From the NCBI RefSeq assembly GCF_009690905.1, contig NZ_VOSW01000006.1, positions 105,982 to 153,033 on the forward strand: 47,052 bases of DNA, written 5' to 3'. Below the pieces are notes generated by a model, which saw only the letters and a program-made list of their open reading frames with translations, was not told where the DNA came from and did no database searches. Below, in pieces: positions 1 through 9,739 of the stretch. This DNA comes from Paraburkholderia madseniana. Lineage in GTDB: Bacteria > Pseudomonadota > Gammaproteobacteria > Burkholderiales > Burkholderiaceae. How positions within the stretch are numbered: the stretch's first letter is position 1; every line of letters begins with the position of its first letter. The position numbers and the translations under genes are program-made.

Positions 1-110
1 CCTCCCCCCCTCCCCCCCCCCCCCCCCCCCCCACCGGCCCACAACCCCCCGCCCCCCCCCCCACCCCCGGCCGTCGCCGCGGCGGCCCCCCCCCCCCCCC
101 CCCCTGCCGT
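1..110. repeat. poly-C low-complexity end
   Basis: Nearly uninterrupted cytosine runs broken by a few A, T and G bases. No coding sequence can be read here. A similar C-rich tract lies near the other end of the window (46849-46880), so this is more likely a poor-quality contig end than biology. Bases 111-183 look like ordinary GC-rich sequence downstream of pgk, and nothing can be assigned there. Confidence 0.7.
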
Positions 111-183
111 TGCTGCTGTGGTGTTGCGCGGCTTGCCGCCGCGCGCTTTTGCAGACTTCGCTGAGGGGGAGCGCGTCACCACG

Positions 184-1377
184 TTAAGCCCGCGATTCCA
201 GAACTGCGACAGCGGGTAGTGTCTTGCCCTCGAGGAACTCGAGGAAGGCGCCGCCGCCCGTCGAAATGTAGCTGACCTTGTCGTGGATGCCGTACTTGGC
301 AATCGCCGCAAGCGTATCGCCGCCGCCTGCAATCGAGAACGCCGACGATTTGGCGATTGCGTCAGCCAGCGTCTTCGTACCGTTGCCGAACTGATCGAAT
401 TCGAACACGCCGACCGGACCGTTCCACACGATCGTGCCGGCTTTTTCCAGTTGCGCGGCGAGCACCTTGGCGGTTTCCGGTCCGATGTCGAGGATCATGT
501 CGTCGTCTTCTACATCGGCGACAGCCTTCACTTCAGCCTTGGCAGTCGGCGAGAATTCTTTCGCCGTCACCACGTCGGTCGGGATCGGCACCGAGGCGCC
601 GCGGGCTTTCGCTGCGTCGATGATGGCCTTGGCTTCGGCGACCAGATCGGCTTCGGCGAGCGACTTGCCGATCTTCAGGCCGGCCGCCAGCATGAACGTA
701 TTGGCGATGCCGCCGCCGACGATCAGCTGATCGACCTTGTCGGCCAGCGATTTCAGAATGGTCAGCTTGGTGGACACCTTCGAGCCGGCGACGATCGCCA
801 CCAGCGGACGCTTCGGCGCGCCCAGCGCCTTGCCGAGCGCTTCGAGCTCTGCCGCCAGCAGCGGGCCGGCGCAAGCGATCGGCGCGTATTTGGCGATGCC
901 GTGCGTGGTGGCTTCGGCGCGGTGCGCAGTGCCGAATGCGTCGTTCACGTAGACGTCGCAGAGCTTCGCCATTTTCTGCGCGAGCTCGTCGGAATCCTTC
1001 TTTTCGCCCTTGTTGACGCGGCAGTTTTCCAGCAGCACGAACTGGCCCGGCGCGACGTTCACGCCGTTTTCGACCCAGTTGGCGACCAGCGGCACGTCAC
1101 GGCCAAGCAGCTCGGCGAGGCGCTTCGCGACCGGCGCGAGCGAATCTTCCGGCTTGAACTCGCCTTCGGTCGGGCGGCCCAGGTGCGACGTGACCATCAC
1201 GGCGGCGCCTGCGTCCAGCGCGGCCTTGATCGCCGGCACGGAAGCGCGGATGCGGGTGTCTTCGGTGATGTTGCCTTGATCGTCCTGCGGCACGTTCAGA
1301 TCGGCGCGGATGAACACGCGTTTGCCGGACAGCTTGCCTTCGGCGATCAGATCGGAGAGACGCAATACCTTGTTCAT
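184..1377 (-). CDS. pgk: phosphoglycerate kinase
   Basis: Cytosolic glycolytic/gluconeogenic enzyme transferring the acyl phosphate of 1,3-bisphosphoglycerate to ADP. The 397-residue product has the normal bacterial length and the family motifs in order: RADLNVP near the N-terminus, [21 protein letters not shown], the VGGGIANTF segment, DIGPETAK, the nucleotide-site motif [10 protein letters not shown], and the C-terminal GGGDTLAAI and STGGGAFLE loops. The start is set at the ATG that gives [10 protein letters not shown]; the frame stays open upstream, but the extra residues do not resemble the family. The gene ends with TAA. The C-rich start of the window lies just downstream, so the neighbouring gene on that side cannot be seen. 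Recognition is firm. Confidence 0.97.
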   Translation of the reverse strand: MNKVLRLSDLIAEGKLSGKRVFIRADLNVPQDDQGNITEDTRIRASVPAIKAALDAGAAVMVTSHLGRPTEGEFKPEDSLAPVAKRLAELLGRDVPLVANWVENGVNVAPGQFVLLENCRVNKGEKKDSDELAQKMAKLCDVYVNDAFGTAHRAEATTHGIAKYAPIACAGPLLAAELEALGKALGAPKRPLVAIVAGSKVSTKLTILKSLADKVDQLIVGGGIANTFMLAAGLKIGKSLAEADLVAEAKAIIDAAKARGASVPIPTDVVTAKEFSPTAKAEVKAVADVEDDDMILDIGPETAKVLAAQLEKAGTIVWNGPVGVFEFDQFGNGTKTLADAIAKSSAFSIAGGGDTLAAIAKYGIHDKVSYISTGGGAFLEFLEGKTLPAVAVLESRA

Positions 1378-1649
1378 GGGCGTGTATGTGCGAGTTGATG
1401 GGAAGGCGGTGGCGGACGACGCGCTGGACCTCAAGCGCGGCAAACTCCAGCGCTTCGGCACGGCAGCGGCTCCACTGAGTCGGGCGCCGGCGGCTAAGCC
1501 GCGGCGGTCGCGCCATGCAGCGGCGCGCTTATCCCGGAAACAGCCATTTTAACTTATCCACACGGCCTTCTGACCCGCAACCAGGCGAATGTCCCGTATT
1601 TGAAGAATGCGCCGCGCATGTCGCGGTGCAGCATTTTCGATCCAATCAA

Positions 1650-1973
1650 TTACATGAAGAGGCGCAAGAGCGTGAACACGGCCATTCCCACCACAATCGT
1701 GCCAAGCATGGTGCGCCGCCACATAAACCACGCCAGACCGGACAGCGTCGCGTAAAACTCGTGATTCGAGGGCGCGAACGAGAGCCCCTCCGGCGTCGCC
1801 AGCACATCGGGCAGCACGACGGCGGCAAGCGCCGCAGCCGGCGCATAGCGCAGCATCCGCTGCACGCGCTCCGGCAAAACCGTGCGCTCGCCGCCGATTA
1901 GAAACATCGCGCGTGTCACCGCGGTGACGAAGGTCATGCCGATAATGGCCAGCCAGATCTGCGTGGATGTCAT
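1650..1973 (-). CDS. azlD: AzlD-family branched-chain amino acid exporter subunit
   Basis: Small inner-membrane protein of 107 residues, three to four hydrophobic helices, matching the AzlD family that forms the small subunit of AzlCD branched-chain amino acid exporters. The sequence starts MTSTQIWLAIIGM and carries the RAMFLIGG and RYAPAAALAAVVLPD segments typical of the family. Its ATG overlaps the azlC stop codon by 4 bases (ATGA), so the two subunits are almost certainly translationally coupled. Export of leucine/isoleucine/valine analogues is known for the family; the substrate here is inferred. The neighbouring divergent ilvE, a branched-chain aminotransferase, fits that role. Confidence 0.9.
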   Translation of the reverse strand: MTSTQIWLAIIGMTFVTAVTRAMFLIGGERTVLPERVQRMLRYAPAAALAAVVLPDVLATPEGLSFAPSNHEFYATLSGLAWFMWRRTMLGTIVVGMAVFTLLRLFM

Positions 1974-2716
1974 TGGGAATCTCCGGCGCTGTTACGGATG
2001 CGGCGCAAGTCGGCGCGCTCGACCATCAGGTCGGCCGCGCTGCCGGCGACAATCGCCGCAATTACCGCGAGCGGAAGTGCGAGCCGGTACGGCAGGTCGA
2101 AAGCGAGCAGCGACACCAGGCCGGCGATGCTGACCGCGACCAGCGTGGAGCGCGTGGCGATCGCCGACACCATGATGGGCAGCAGCGCCAGCGTGCCTGC
2201 CAGTGCGAGGCCCCAGTTGTCCGGAATCAGGCTCGCCAGCAGAATGCCGACGATCGACGAGACCTGCCACGACAACCAACTGCACACCGCCATGCCCCAG
2301 AAGTACGCCTCCTTGCCCGGCACGTAACCGGTCTGGAAGCTCTTCTTCTGGAACAGCAGATAGATCACGTCGCCGTTGAAGTAGCCGAGCACGATGCGGC
2401 GCCACATCGGCAGATAGGAAAAATGCGGCGCGAGACCGGCGCTGAAGATCACGAAACGCGTATTGACCATCGCGGCGGTGAGCAGCACGGTCCAGATCGG
2501 CAGCTTGGCAGCCAGCAACGGCAGCACGGCCAGTTGCGACGATCCGGCGTAGCAGAGCAGCGACATGGTGAGCGCCTGCGGCAGCGTGAGCACGGACTTG
2601 CTCATTGCGATGCCGGTGACGAGGCCCCAGGAGAAGATCGCCATCAGCGTGGGCGAATAGTCGCGCGCGCCCTCACGGAAGGAACGGCGATCGGTATCTG
2701 ACAAGCGAGCGAGCAT
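1970..2716 (-). CDS. azlC: AzlC-family branched-chain amino acid exporter subunit
   Basis: Large subunit of an AzlCD-type exporter, about 248 residues with multiple hydrophobic helices. FREGARDYSPTLMAIFSWG near the N-terminus and the Gly-rich helix SLLCYAGSSQLAVLPLLAA are family-typical. I place the start at the ATG giving MLARLSDTDRR. A TTG 33 bases upstream is also in frame but would add an Arg/Ala-rich leader not expected in this family. The stop codon overlaps the azlD start. The pair is divergent from ilvE across roughly 190 bases. Confidence 0.9.
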   Translation of the reverse strand: MLARLSDTDRRSFREGARDYSPTLMAIFSWGLVTGIAMSKSVLTLPQALTMSLLCYAGSSQLAVLPLLAAKLPIWTVLLTAAMVNTRFVIFSAGLAPHFSYLPMWRRIVLGYFNGDVIYLLFQKKSFQTGYVPGKEAYFWGMAVCSWLSWQVSSIVGILLASLIPDNWGLALAGTLALLPIMVSAIATRSTLVAVSIAGLVSLLAFDLPYRLALPLAVIAAIVAGSAADLMVERADLRRIRNSAGDSQ

Positions 2717-2908
2717 GAGGCGAAACGCGGGCGCCAAGCGGCGGCGCAACGAAGGGAGGTCGGCGCCAGGTCGTCAAGCACCCGCTGGCGCATCCGGATT
2801 TGAATTATGCGTGCGCCGAATTATAGCGCCCGGGATGCGGCCAAATGCCCGTTCCTTGTGCAAAAGACGCTAAAATAACGCTCTTTCACCGCACCGCTGG
2901 AGAATCGT

Positions 2909-3832
2909 ATGTCAATGGCCGATCGCGACGGCAAGATCTGGATGGATGGCAAGCTCATCGACTGGCGCGACGCCAAGATCCACGTGCTTACCCACACGTT
3001 GCATTACGGCATGGGCGTTTTCGAAGGCGTACGCGCCTACAAGACGGCTGACGGCGGCACGGCGATTTTCCGCCTCCAGGAACACACCAAGCGCCTCTTG
3101 AATTCGGCCAAGATTTTCCAGATGGACGTGCCGTTCGACCACGAAACGCTGGCCGCGGCTCAGTGCGAAGTGGTCCGTGAAAACAAGCTGGAATCCTGCT
3201 ACCTGCGCCCGATCATCTGGGTCGGCTCGGAAAAGCTCGGCGTGTCGGCCAAGGGCAACACGATCCACGTGGCGATCGCCGCCTGGCCGTGGGGCGCTTA
3301 CCTCGGCGAAGACGGTATCGCCAAGGGCATCCGCGTGAAGACCTCGTCGTTCACGCGCCATCACGTGAACGTGTCGATGGTCCGCGCCAAGGCGTCGGGC
3401 TGGTACGTGAACTCGATCCTCGCCAACCAGGAAGCGATTGCCGACGGTTACGACGAAGCGCTGCTGCTGGACGTGGACGGCTATGTGTCGGAAGGCTCCG
3501 GCGAGAACTTCTTCCTCGTGAACAACGGCAAGCTGTACACACCGGACCTGGCGTCGTGCCTCGACGGCATCACCCGCGACACGGTCATCACGCTGGCGCG
3601 CGACGCGGGCATCCAGGTGATCGAAAAACGCATCACGCGCGACGAGGTCTATACCTGCGACGAAGCGTTCTTCACCGGCACCGCCGCGGAAGTCACGCCG
3701 ATCCGCGAGCTCGACAACCGCACGATCGGCTCGGGCGCACGCGGCCCGATCACCGAGAAGCTGCAATCCGGCTTCTTCGATATCGTGAATGGCAAGAGCG
3801 ACAAGTACGCGCACTGGCTCACCAAGATCTAA
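2909..3832 (+). CDS. ilvE: branched-chain amino acid aminotransferase
   Basis: PLP-dependent class IV aminotransferase catalysing the last step of valine, isoleucine and leucine synthesis (and the first of their catabolism) with glutamate/2-oxoglutarate as partner. The 307-residue product has the usual IlvE length. The N-terminal LHYGMGVFEGVRAY motif, the PLP Schiff-base lysine (about K161 in MVRAKASGWYVNS), EALLLDVDGYVSEGSGEN and the FFTGTAAEVTPI motif are all visible. Start ATG is preceded by GGAGA at good spacing. An in-frame ATG two codons later is a weaker alternative. The small zinc-finger gene follows after 77 bases and could be cotranscribed. Confidence 0.96.
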   Translation: MSMADRDGKIWMDGKLIDWRDAKIHVLTHTLHYGMGVFEGVRAYKTADGGTAIFRLQEHTKRLLNSAKIFQMDVPFDHETLAAAQCEVVRENKLESCYLRPIIWVGSEKLGVSAKGNTIHVAIAAWPWGAYLGEDGIAKGIRVKTSSFTRHHVNVSMVRAKASGWYVNSILANQEAIADGYDEALLLDVDGYVSEGSGENFFLVNNGKLYTPDLASCLDGITRDTVITLARDAGIQVIEKRITRDEVYTCDEAFFTGTAAEVTPIRELDNRTIGSGARGPITEKLQSGFFDIVNGKSDKYAHWLTKI

Positions 3833-3909
3833 CGCGCGCTGCGCCGGCCTTTGGCCCGAGCCTTTTGTCGGCGCAACGCATGCACCCTGCATACAACGAG
3901 AAAGTCCCC

Positions 3910-4104
3910 ATGAGCGAAATCAAGGAAATGCCGCTGGTCGAATTGTCGGCGAAGGATCTGCCGGCGTACTGCCCGAACCCGGCCATGCCGCGCTGGAGCG
4001 CGCATCCGCGTGTCTTTATCGACGTCACGCACGGCGAAGCGAAATGCCCGTATTGCAGCACGCGTTACAAGCTGCGCGACGGCGAAGTGGTCAAGGGTCA
4101 CTGA
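3910..4104 (+). CDS. small zinc-finger protein (zf-CHCC, NDUFS6-like)
   Basis: Sixty-four-residue cytosolic protein of the zf-CHCC family, related to the zinc-binding part of mitochondrial complex I subunit NDUFS6. The expected ligands are visible: a cysteine in AYCPN, a histidine in SAHPRVFID or VTHGEAKC, and the CPYC pair followed by STRYKLRDG. Genes of this type commonly sit between ilvE and waaF in Burkholderia and neighbours (from memory). Its biochemical role in bacteria is unsettled. The 276 bases downstream, to waaF, contain no convincing gene. Confidence 0.9.
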   Translation: MSEIKEMPLVELSAKDLPAYCPNPAMPRWSAHPRVFIDVTHGEAKCPYCSTRYKLRDGEVVKGH

Positions 4105-4380
4105 TCTTGAGCACTGCGCACTGAGCGCTGATCGTTTGCGGCGCTGCTTGCGGCCCTCTTTGCTGGCGCGCCTGCTGCCTGATTCGGCATGTGACGGACC
4201 GGCTGAGCTTTTGCAGCAGGTGGCGGCAACGCAATCGCTTCGCAGCAACGCCGCAGCCGCGGCGGGACCAGTCATGCCGGATCCGCGCCGCAAGGCTCGC
4301 GGCTTTTCCCCTTTTACCCAATCGAACGCCACGCGCATGGTTCGCGCGGCGCTTCGTTTCGACACCGGACACCCACTCTG

Positions 4381-5406
4381 ATGCGTCGCGCGTTGGTTAT
4401 CGCACCGAACTGGATCGGTGACGCATTGATGGCGCAGCCGCTGTTTGCGCGCCTCGTGAAATTGCATCCGCGCATCGTGATCGACGCGGTCGCGCCCTCG
4501 TGGGTCGCGCCCGTGCTCGAACGCATGCCCGAGATCCGCGACGTCTACGCAACGGACCTCGCGCACGGCAAGCTGCAGATGCTGCGCCGCTGGCAGCTCG
4601 CGAGCGACTTGCGCGATGTCGGCTACGACGCGGCCTATGTCTTGCCGAATTCGCTCAAGTCGGCGCTGATTCCGTGGATGGCGGGCATTCCGCTGCGCAT
4701 CGGCTACACCGGCGAGAGCCGCTACGGCTTGCTGAACGTGCGCCACGGGAATCCGCGCAAAGATGAACGCCCGCCGATGGTCGGCCACTACGCCGCCCTC
4801 GCCTACGCGCAAGGCGCCAAGGTCCCCGACGACCTGCCGATGCCGCGGCTCGACGCGGATCTGAACGAAGCGTCGCGGGTCTCGGCGCGCTTCAATCTGG
4901 ATACGCGTGTGCCGCTGCTGGTGTTCTGCCCGGGTGCCGAGTACGGTCCGGCCAAGCGATGGCCGCCCGAGCATTTCGCATCGCTCGCGCAGATCGTCGG
5001 CCAGTCGTTCCCCTACACGCAGATCGTCGCGCTCGGCTCGCCGAAAGACGCGCCGCTTGCCCAGGCCATCGCCGAAAAAGCGCCGAACGTGCGTAACCTG
5101 TGCGGCCAGACCGCGCTGAGCGAGGCCTGCGCGCTGATCTCGCGGGCCAACGCCGTCGTCACCAACGATTCCGGCCTGATGCACGTGGCCGCCGCGCTGC
5201 GCCGGCCGCTGGTGGCCGTGTACGGTTCGACCGATCCGCGCCACACGCCGCCCTTGTCCGAGCTCGCGAAGGTACAATGGCTTCATCTCGAATGCAGCCC
5301 CTGTTTTCAGCGCGAGTGTCCGCTCGGGCATCTGAACTGCCTGAAGCAGTTGAGTGCCGAGCAGGTGTTCGGCGATTTGCGCGGCATGTTGCTTGCGCAA
5401 CGTTGA
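4381..5406 (+). CDS. waaF: ADP-heptose:LPS heptosyltransferase II
   Basis: Glycosyltransferase family 9 enzyme that adds the second L-glycero-D-manno-heptose to the inner core of lipopolysaccharide on the cytoplasmic face of the inner membrane. The 341-residue protein begins with the hallmark MRRALVIAPNWIGDALMAQP and contains FCPGAEYGPAKRWPPEHFA and the C-terminal NDSGLMHVAAALRRPLVA / YGSTDPRHTPP ADP-heptose binding segments. A Cys-rich ECSPCFQRECPLGHLNC segment near the C-terminus is also normal for WaaF. The zinc-finger gene precedes it, and 177 non-coding bases follow. Confidence 0.95.
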   Translation: MRRALVIAPNWIGDALMAQPLFARLVKLHPRIVIDAVAPSWVAPVLERMPEIRDVYATDLAHGKLQMLRRWQLASDLRDVGYDAAYVLPNSLKSALIPWMAGIPLRIGYTGESRYGLLNVRHGNPRKDERPPMVGHYAALAYAQGAKVPDDLPMPRLDADLNEASRVSARFNLDTRVPLLVFCPGAEYGPAKRWPPEHFASLAQIVGQSFPYTQIVALGSPKDAPLAQAIAEKAPNVRNLCGQTALSEACALISRANAVVTNDSGLMHVAAALRRPLVAVYGSTDPRHTPPLSELAKVQWLHLECSPCFQRECPLGHLNCLKQLSAEQVFGDLRGMLLAQR

Positions 5407-5583
5407 ACCAAACTGATTCGGCTGATACTTGCACGCAACACCGCACGCCCTGAGCGCGTCGCGTCATGTTCGCGCCTTGCGGCGCGGGCATCCTCGCGCT
5501 TGGGTGCGATTGTCCGGTGCTCCGGACTGTCCCGCTGACCGCTGCCCCGCAACCGCGCGCCGCGCACAAGAGACTGACGAGCC

Positions 5584-6030
5584 ATGCCACGTTTTGCCCA
5601 TATCTTCGAAGCCGCCGCCGATACGCTGAACGCCTACTACCAGGCCATCGCCGAGGTGAATATCGACAGCTTGATGGGCCTGTGGATCGACGAGGAATTC
5701 GTCAGTTGCATCTGCGCCGACGGCTCCCACCTGCACGGCCTCGACAGCATTCGCGCCGGCTTGCAAATCCAGCTCGAAACCTCGCCCGTTTCGATTGAAC
5801 CTCTCGACATTCGCGTCTACGACAGCCTTGGCACCGTCGTCTACGCCATTGCCGAAGCGCACCGCCCGGCCGATCCGAAGGCGGCGCCCACGATGGTGTT
5901 CACCACTTACGTGATGGTCCACGAGCGCGGCGAATGGCGCATTGCGCATATTCACGCGAGTCCGATGCCGAACGAGGCCGCCAGTCAGTTCGCGACCAAG
6001 ATGCGGCATGGCCAGGGGTCGCTGCACTGA
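5584..6030 (+). CDS. NTF2-like (SnoaL/DUF4440-type) protein
   Basis: Cytosolic 148-residue protein with the alpha+beta barrel pattern of the NTF2-like superfamily: an N-terminal helix (AADTLNAYYQAIAEVNIDSLMGLW), then strands around VSCICADGSHLHGLDSIRAGL and a C-terminal TYVMVHERGEWRIAHIHASP strand pair typical of SnoaL-like folds. The ATG follows an AGACTGACGAGCC leader with a weak ribosome binding site. Members of this fold may be ketosteroid-isomerase-like enzymes or ligand-binding proteins. No catalytic assignment is possible from sequence alone. The hydrolase gene follows after 59 bases. Confidence 0.75.
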   Translation: MPRFAHIFEAAADTLNAYYQAIAEVNIDSLMGLWIDEEFVSCICADGSHLHGLDSIRAGLQIQLETSPVSIEPLDIRVYDSLGTVVYAIAEAHRPADPKAAPTMVFTTYVMVHERGEWRIAHIHASPMPNEAASQFATKMRHGQGSLH

Positions 6031-6089
6031 CGCCTGACGGGCGCATTTCGCTTGTTTCACCGGTTCTATCTTTTTGTTTTGACGCTGGC

Positions 6090-7229
6090 ATGAGCACGCC
6101 CCGCAGGAAGTCATCCGTCCCGAACGATTCCCACATGGGGGATTGGGAGACGACGCACCATCAATCCGCCTCTGCCGGCGCAGCACGCGCCACGGCCGCC
6201 GTCGGGGCCACCGTCGAGCTGCTCTACCGCGCACCGCTCTGGCTGCCGAACCGGCATGTGCAGACCATTGTCCCGGCGCTGTTTGCGCGCCGCCCGGCGA
6301 TCGCGTTCCGGCGCGAACGCTGGGATACGCCGGATGGCGATTTCATCGATCTCGATTGGGTGGTGCATGACGGCACGCCTGCCTCAGCGCTCGCCCCTGC
6401 CACGCCCGCCAGGATTCCTGCAGACGACGCGCCGCTGTTCGTGCTATTTCACGGCCTCGAAGGCAGTTCCATGTCGCACTACGCCGCCACGTTGATGGCG
6501 GCCGCGCGCGAGTACGGCTGGCACGGCGTGGTGCCGCACTTTCGTAGCTGCAGCGGGCCATTGAACCGCTTGCCGCGTTTCTATCATCTCGCCGACAGCA
6601 ACGAAGTCGACTGGATCCTGCGGCGCTTGCGCGCCACGCATCGCGGGCCGATCGTGGCGGCGGGCGTGTCGCTCGGCGGCAATGTGCTGCTGCGCTGGCT
6701 CGGCGAGCGGCGCGAAGATGCGTCGCCGGTGCTCGCGGCCGCCGCGGCGATTTCGACGCCGATCGACGTGCACGCCGGCGGCCGCGCGTTGTCGCAGGGC
6801 TTCGGCATGATCTACACGCGCAGTTTCCTGAAGACGCTGAAGCAGAAGGCCGAGCAAAAGCTGGCGCAATTTCCGGGACTGTTCGACCGCGACACCATGC
6901 TGGCGAGCCGCACAATGTACGACTTCGACAACGTGGTGACAGCGCCGCTGCACGGCTTTCGCGATACTAACGACTACTGGAGCCGCGCGACCACACGACC
7001 GTTGCTGCCCGGGATCGCAGTGCCGACTCTGGTGCTGAATGCGCGCAACGACCCGTTCTTGCCGGCCGAAGCGTTACCGGCAAGGCACGAGGTGTCGGCG
7101 GCGGTAGAACTCGATCAACCCGAACACGGCGGTCACGCCGGCTTTATGACCGGGCCGTTTCCGGGCCGCATCGACTGGTTGTCGCGGCGCGTGCTCGGCT
7201 ATCTGGAGCAGTACGTCGATCATGGATGA
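6090..7229 (+). CDS. YheT-type alpha/beta hydrolase
   Basis: Alpha/beta-fold hydrolase of the YheT/EMB8 family, about 379 residues. The family signature PLWLPNRHVQTIVPALF, the nucleophile elbow GVSLGGNVLLRWLG (catalytic Ser), a candidate acid in LNARNDPFLP and a candidate His in EHGGHAGF are all present. I chose the ATG giving MSTPRRKSS. The open frame extends further upstream into the preceding gene, but without a plausible start. Family members act on esters or lipids; the substrate here is unknown. The downstream gene overlaps its end by 8 bases, which indicates cotranscription. Confidence 0.85.
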   Translation: MSTPRRKSSVPNDSHMGDWETTHHQSASAGAARATAAVGATVELLYRAPLWLPNRHVQTIVPALFARRPAIAFRRERWDTPDGDFIDLDWVVHDGTPASALAPATPARIPADDAPLFVLFHGLEGSSMSHYAATLMAAAREYGWHGVVPHFRSCSGPLNRLPRFYHLADSNEVDWILRRLRATHRGPIVAAGVSLGGNVLLRWLGERREDASPVLAAAAAISTPIDVHAGGRALSQGFGMIYTRSFLKTLKQKAEQKLAQFPGLFDRDTMLASRTMYDFDNVVTAPLHGFRDTNDYWSRATTRPLLPGIAVPTLVLNARNDPFLPAEALPARHEVSAAVELDQPEHGGHAGFMTGPFPGRIDWLSRRVLGYLEQYVDHG

Positions 7230-7794
7230 CATCGTCAAGCAGGCCTTGGCCAAATGGCCGAACGTGCCGAGTTGCACGGGATGGTTGATGTTGGACCGGC
7301 GCGGTAACTGGCGCATGCGGGATGAGGCCGCCCAGGCCAGCGGTACGCCAGGTACGGCGATCCGGCACGAGGCGTTGCTCGGGTTTATCAACCGGAATTA
7401 CGACGCCGACGAACGCGGGCAGTGGTTTTTCCAGAACGGCCCGCAACGGGTGTATATCGAGTTGGGCTATACGCCGTGGGTGGTGAGGTTGTCTGCCGAT
7501 GCCGCTGGCGTGCTTTCCTTGACGGACCAGGCCGGCGGGGCCTTCGAGCCAACGGCCGTGTTTGTCGACGATGAAGGTGGGATTCTGTTCGTCGATGGCT
7601 CGACGCCGCCGAGAGTCGCGGTTTTGCACGATCATGACCTCGAGGTTTTTTCCGACCACGCAGCGTTGGGCGATGACTCGATGAGCGGGGCGTTTCGCTG
7701 GAACAATGGGGTTGTGTTGCCCTTGCAGGACGTGCAGCGAAGTGAGGTTGCCGCGCGGTTTGGGTTTGTCGATAGTCCGGCGGCACACGTCTAG
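7222..7794 (+). CDS. conserved protein of unknown function (DUF2946/2944-like)
   Basis: Soluble 190-residue protein beginning MDDIVKQALAKWPNVP and containing GWLMLDRRGNWRMRDEAA, RGQWFFQNGPQRVYIELGYTP and FVDDEGGILFVDG. I recognise it as a conserved betaproteobacterial family usually labelled with a DUF number in the 2940s, but I cannot verify which one. It starts inside the last 8 bases of the hydrolase gene, so the two are probably coupled. No catalytic motif, signal peptide or membrane segment is visible. Its stop is convergent with the M48 peptidase gene, 77 bases away. Confidence 0.8.
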   Translation: MDDIVKQALAKWPNVPSCTGWLMLDRRGNWRMRDEAAQASGTPGTAIRHEALLGFINRNYDADERGQWFFQNGPQRVYIELGYTPWVVRLSADAAGVLSLTDQAGGAFEPTAVFVDDEGGILFVDGSTPPRVAVLHDHDLEVFSDHAALGDDSMSGAFRWNNGVVLPLQDVQRSEVAARFGFVDSPAAHV

Positions 7795-7871
7795 GTCGTT
7801 TGCCTGCTTATTTATCGCCTGGTTCTTTTGCATACCTCGCGTTCCGATCGGATAGCGCAAGCCCGCAACCC

Positions 7872-9605
7872 CTAACTCTTCTCGTCAAGCCGCTCCTCTT
7901 TATAGCGGCTCTCCATTTCATGTAACCGGGCGTCGACGGTCGCAAGATCGTAGTAGCCGATCGTCTTCAGATCCCGCGCTTCCTTCAGTTGCCGGATGGC
8001 CGACGGCCACGCCCCCTCGAGCGCGAATTTTTCGGCGAGCGCCCGATGCTGTGTCAACGCATCGCCGCTGCCGGCGCTTGCCTGCGCGAGATACATCCAC
8101 CAGGCAGGCTGATCGGGCTGTGCACGCGTTTCCTTCCGGGCCAAAGCCTGCGCGTCGGCGAATCGCTTCAAGGTCAGCAAGGTCTGGATATGCATGTCGA
8201 TTGCGGCATTCGACTGCGGCCAGCGCTTCTGCGCAAACTCGGCCAGCCGTGCCGCCTCGTCATCACGCCCGGCGCGGCGTGCGACGTCGGCCGCCAGCAC
8301 GTCGAGGCTCGGCGAACTGCGCATGGGCTCGCCTTCACCGCGTTCGCCCGCGACAAATGCCGCACGCGACGAAGCCAGCGACGCCACCGCATCGTCGTAA
8401 CGCTCGAGCAGCATCTGCCCATACGCAATCCCGTACCAGTTCGCGGCGACGTTCACCGCGGTACGTTCCTCGATTTCGGAGCGCAGGCGCGAAACCTCGT
8501 CCGCGTATTCACTGCGCGAGCGGTCCTGCAGCAAGCGCGCCCGAGCCCGCACGAAGCCGTATTCGGAGGTCTGATGCGGTTGCCGGTAAGGCGCGCGGCG
8601 CGCACGGTCCTCCATGTCGGCGATCCGCTCGCCGGTCAGCGGGTGGGTACGCGCATAAGCCGGCATGCCGGTGTCGCTCATCGCCGCGCGATCGAGGCGG
8701 CCGAAAAACGTCGTCATCGCGTAGGGGTCGTAGCCGGCGCCGGCCAGCAGCAGAAAGCCGACGCGGTCCGCTTCATGCTCGGCGGAGCGCGAGAAACGCA
8801 ACTGGTTGTCGACCGCATAGGCCTGGCCGCCGATCGCAATCGCGCTGCCAAGGTCGCCGCTGTGGGCGAGCACGCCCGCCAGAATGCCGAACAACAGGCC
8901 GGCGAGCGCGGCATAGCCGCTGCGCTCGCCGGTGGTGATCATCCGCGAAATGTGCCGCTGCAAGACGTGCCCCATCTCGTGACCGAGTACGGAGGCGAGT
9001 TCGGACTCGGTTTGCGTCGTCACGATCAAACCGGTGTTCACGCCGATAAAACCGCCTGGCAGCGAGAAGGCGTTGATTTGCGTGTCGCGGACCGCGAACA
9101 GCTCGAAGTCCGGACGATAGCCGCCGATGTAGAGCGCGCTCGCCGCCGCGGAGAGTTTCGCGGCGACCGAGTTCAGATAGTCGCGCACGAGCCAGTCCTC
9201 GAGATAGTCGGGGTCGCGACGCAACTCGCGCATCACGCGTTCGCCGAGCTTGCGCTCGGCTTGCGGCGTCAGCGAGCCGGAGCCGCCATTGCCGAGGTCG
9301 GGCAGTTGCTGCGTGACGATCGGGGTGCGCCAGTTGGTGGTCGCGCCTGGGTTGCCGGAGAAGCGGTTCTGCGCGCCGCCATAGACGCCAAATACGCCTT
9401 GGGCGATGTCGGGCGGCACGACGGGGTCGGCAAAAGTTTCGACCGGGCCGCTTTCCAACGGCGGTTCGGCGGGCTGTATGTTGAGCGCGAGGGTCGTGCC
9501 CGTGTTGGTGTTCGCATTCGATGCGCCACGCGATTGCGGGTACACACCCGGCGGTGCCGCGAGCGCGACAGACAACAACGCAGCAAGAAACCGTTTCGAA
9601 CGCAT
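7872..9605 (-). CDS. bepA: periplasmic M48 metallopeptidase with TPRs (BepA/YfgC-like)
   Basis: Zinc metalloprotease/chaperone of the BepA (YfgC) type, which in enterobacteria helps outer-membrane protein assembly and LptD maturation. The 577-residue product opens with a signal peptide (MRSKRFLAALLSVALAAPPG). The M48 catalytic centre VLGHEMGHVLQRH is near residue 208, with the third ligand in SAEHEADRVGF about 65 residues later. The C-terminal half is helical with TPR-like repeats. The frame is open for 21 more codons upstream, but the ATG at 9605 places the signal peptide at the N-terminus. Family assignment is strong; the BepA role is by similarity. Confidence 0.9.
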   Translation of the reverse strand: MRSKRFLAALLSVALAAPPGVYPQSRGASNANTNTGTTLALNIQPAEPPLESGPVETFADPVVPPDIAQGVFGVYGGAQNRFSGNPGATTNWRTPIVTQQLPDLGNGGSGSLTPQAERKLGERVMRELRRDPDYLEDWLVRDYLNSVAAKLSAAASALYIGGYRPDFELFAVRDTQINAFSLPGGFIGVNTGLIVTTQTESELASVLGHEMGHVLQRHISRMITTGERSGYAALAGLLFGILAGVLAHSGDLGSAIAIGGQAYAVDNQLRFSRSAEHEADRVGFLLLAGAGYDPYAMTTFFGRLDRAAMSDTGMPAYARTHPLTGERIADMEDRARRAPYRQPHQTSEYGFVRARARLLQDRSRSEYADEVSRLRSEIEERTAVNVAANWYGIAYGQMLLERYDDAVASLASSRAAFVAGERGEGEPMRSSPSLDVLAADVARRAGRDDEAARLAEFAQKRWPQSNAAIDMHIQTLLTLKRFADAQALARKETRAQPDQPAWWMYLAQASAGSGDALTQHRALAEKFALEGAWPSAIRQLKEARDLKTIGYYDLATVDARLHEMESRYKEERLDEKS

Positions 9606-9739
9606 CGCGAGCTCGATATGACGAAGTCGAAAAGCGGCGCCCGCCGCTCGGACTAAGATAGCGGGCATACGGTGATTGTAATCATCTCGACTCGCCCAAT
9701 CACGCTGCTATGATAGGCGCCCTCTGAAGGAGCCCAACC

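Noticed and set aside
283..1398. A long plus-strand frame over pgk
   Set aside because: It is the antisense shadow of pgk; high GC third positions keep such frames open.
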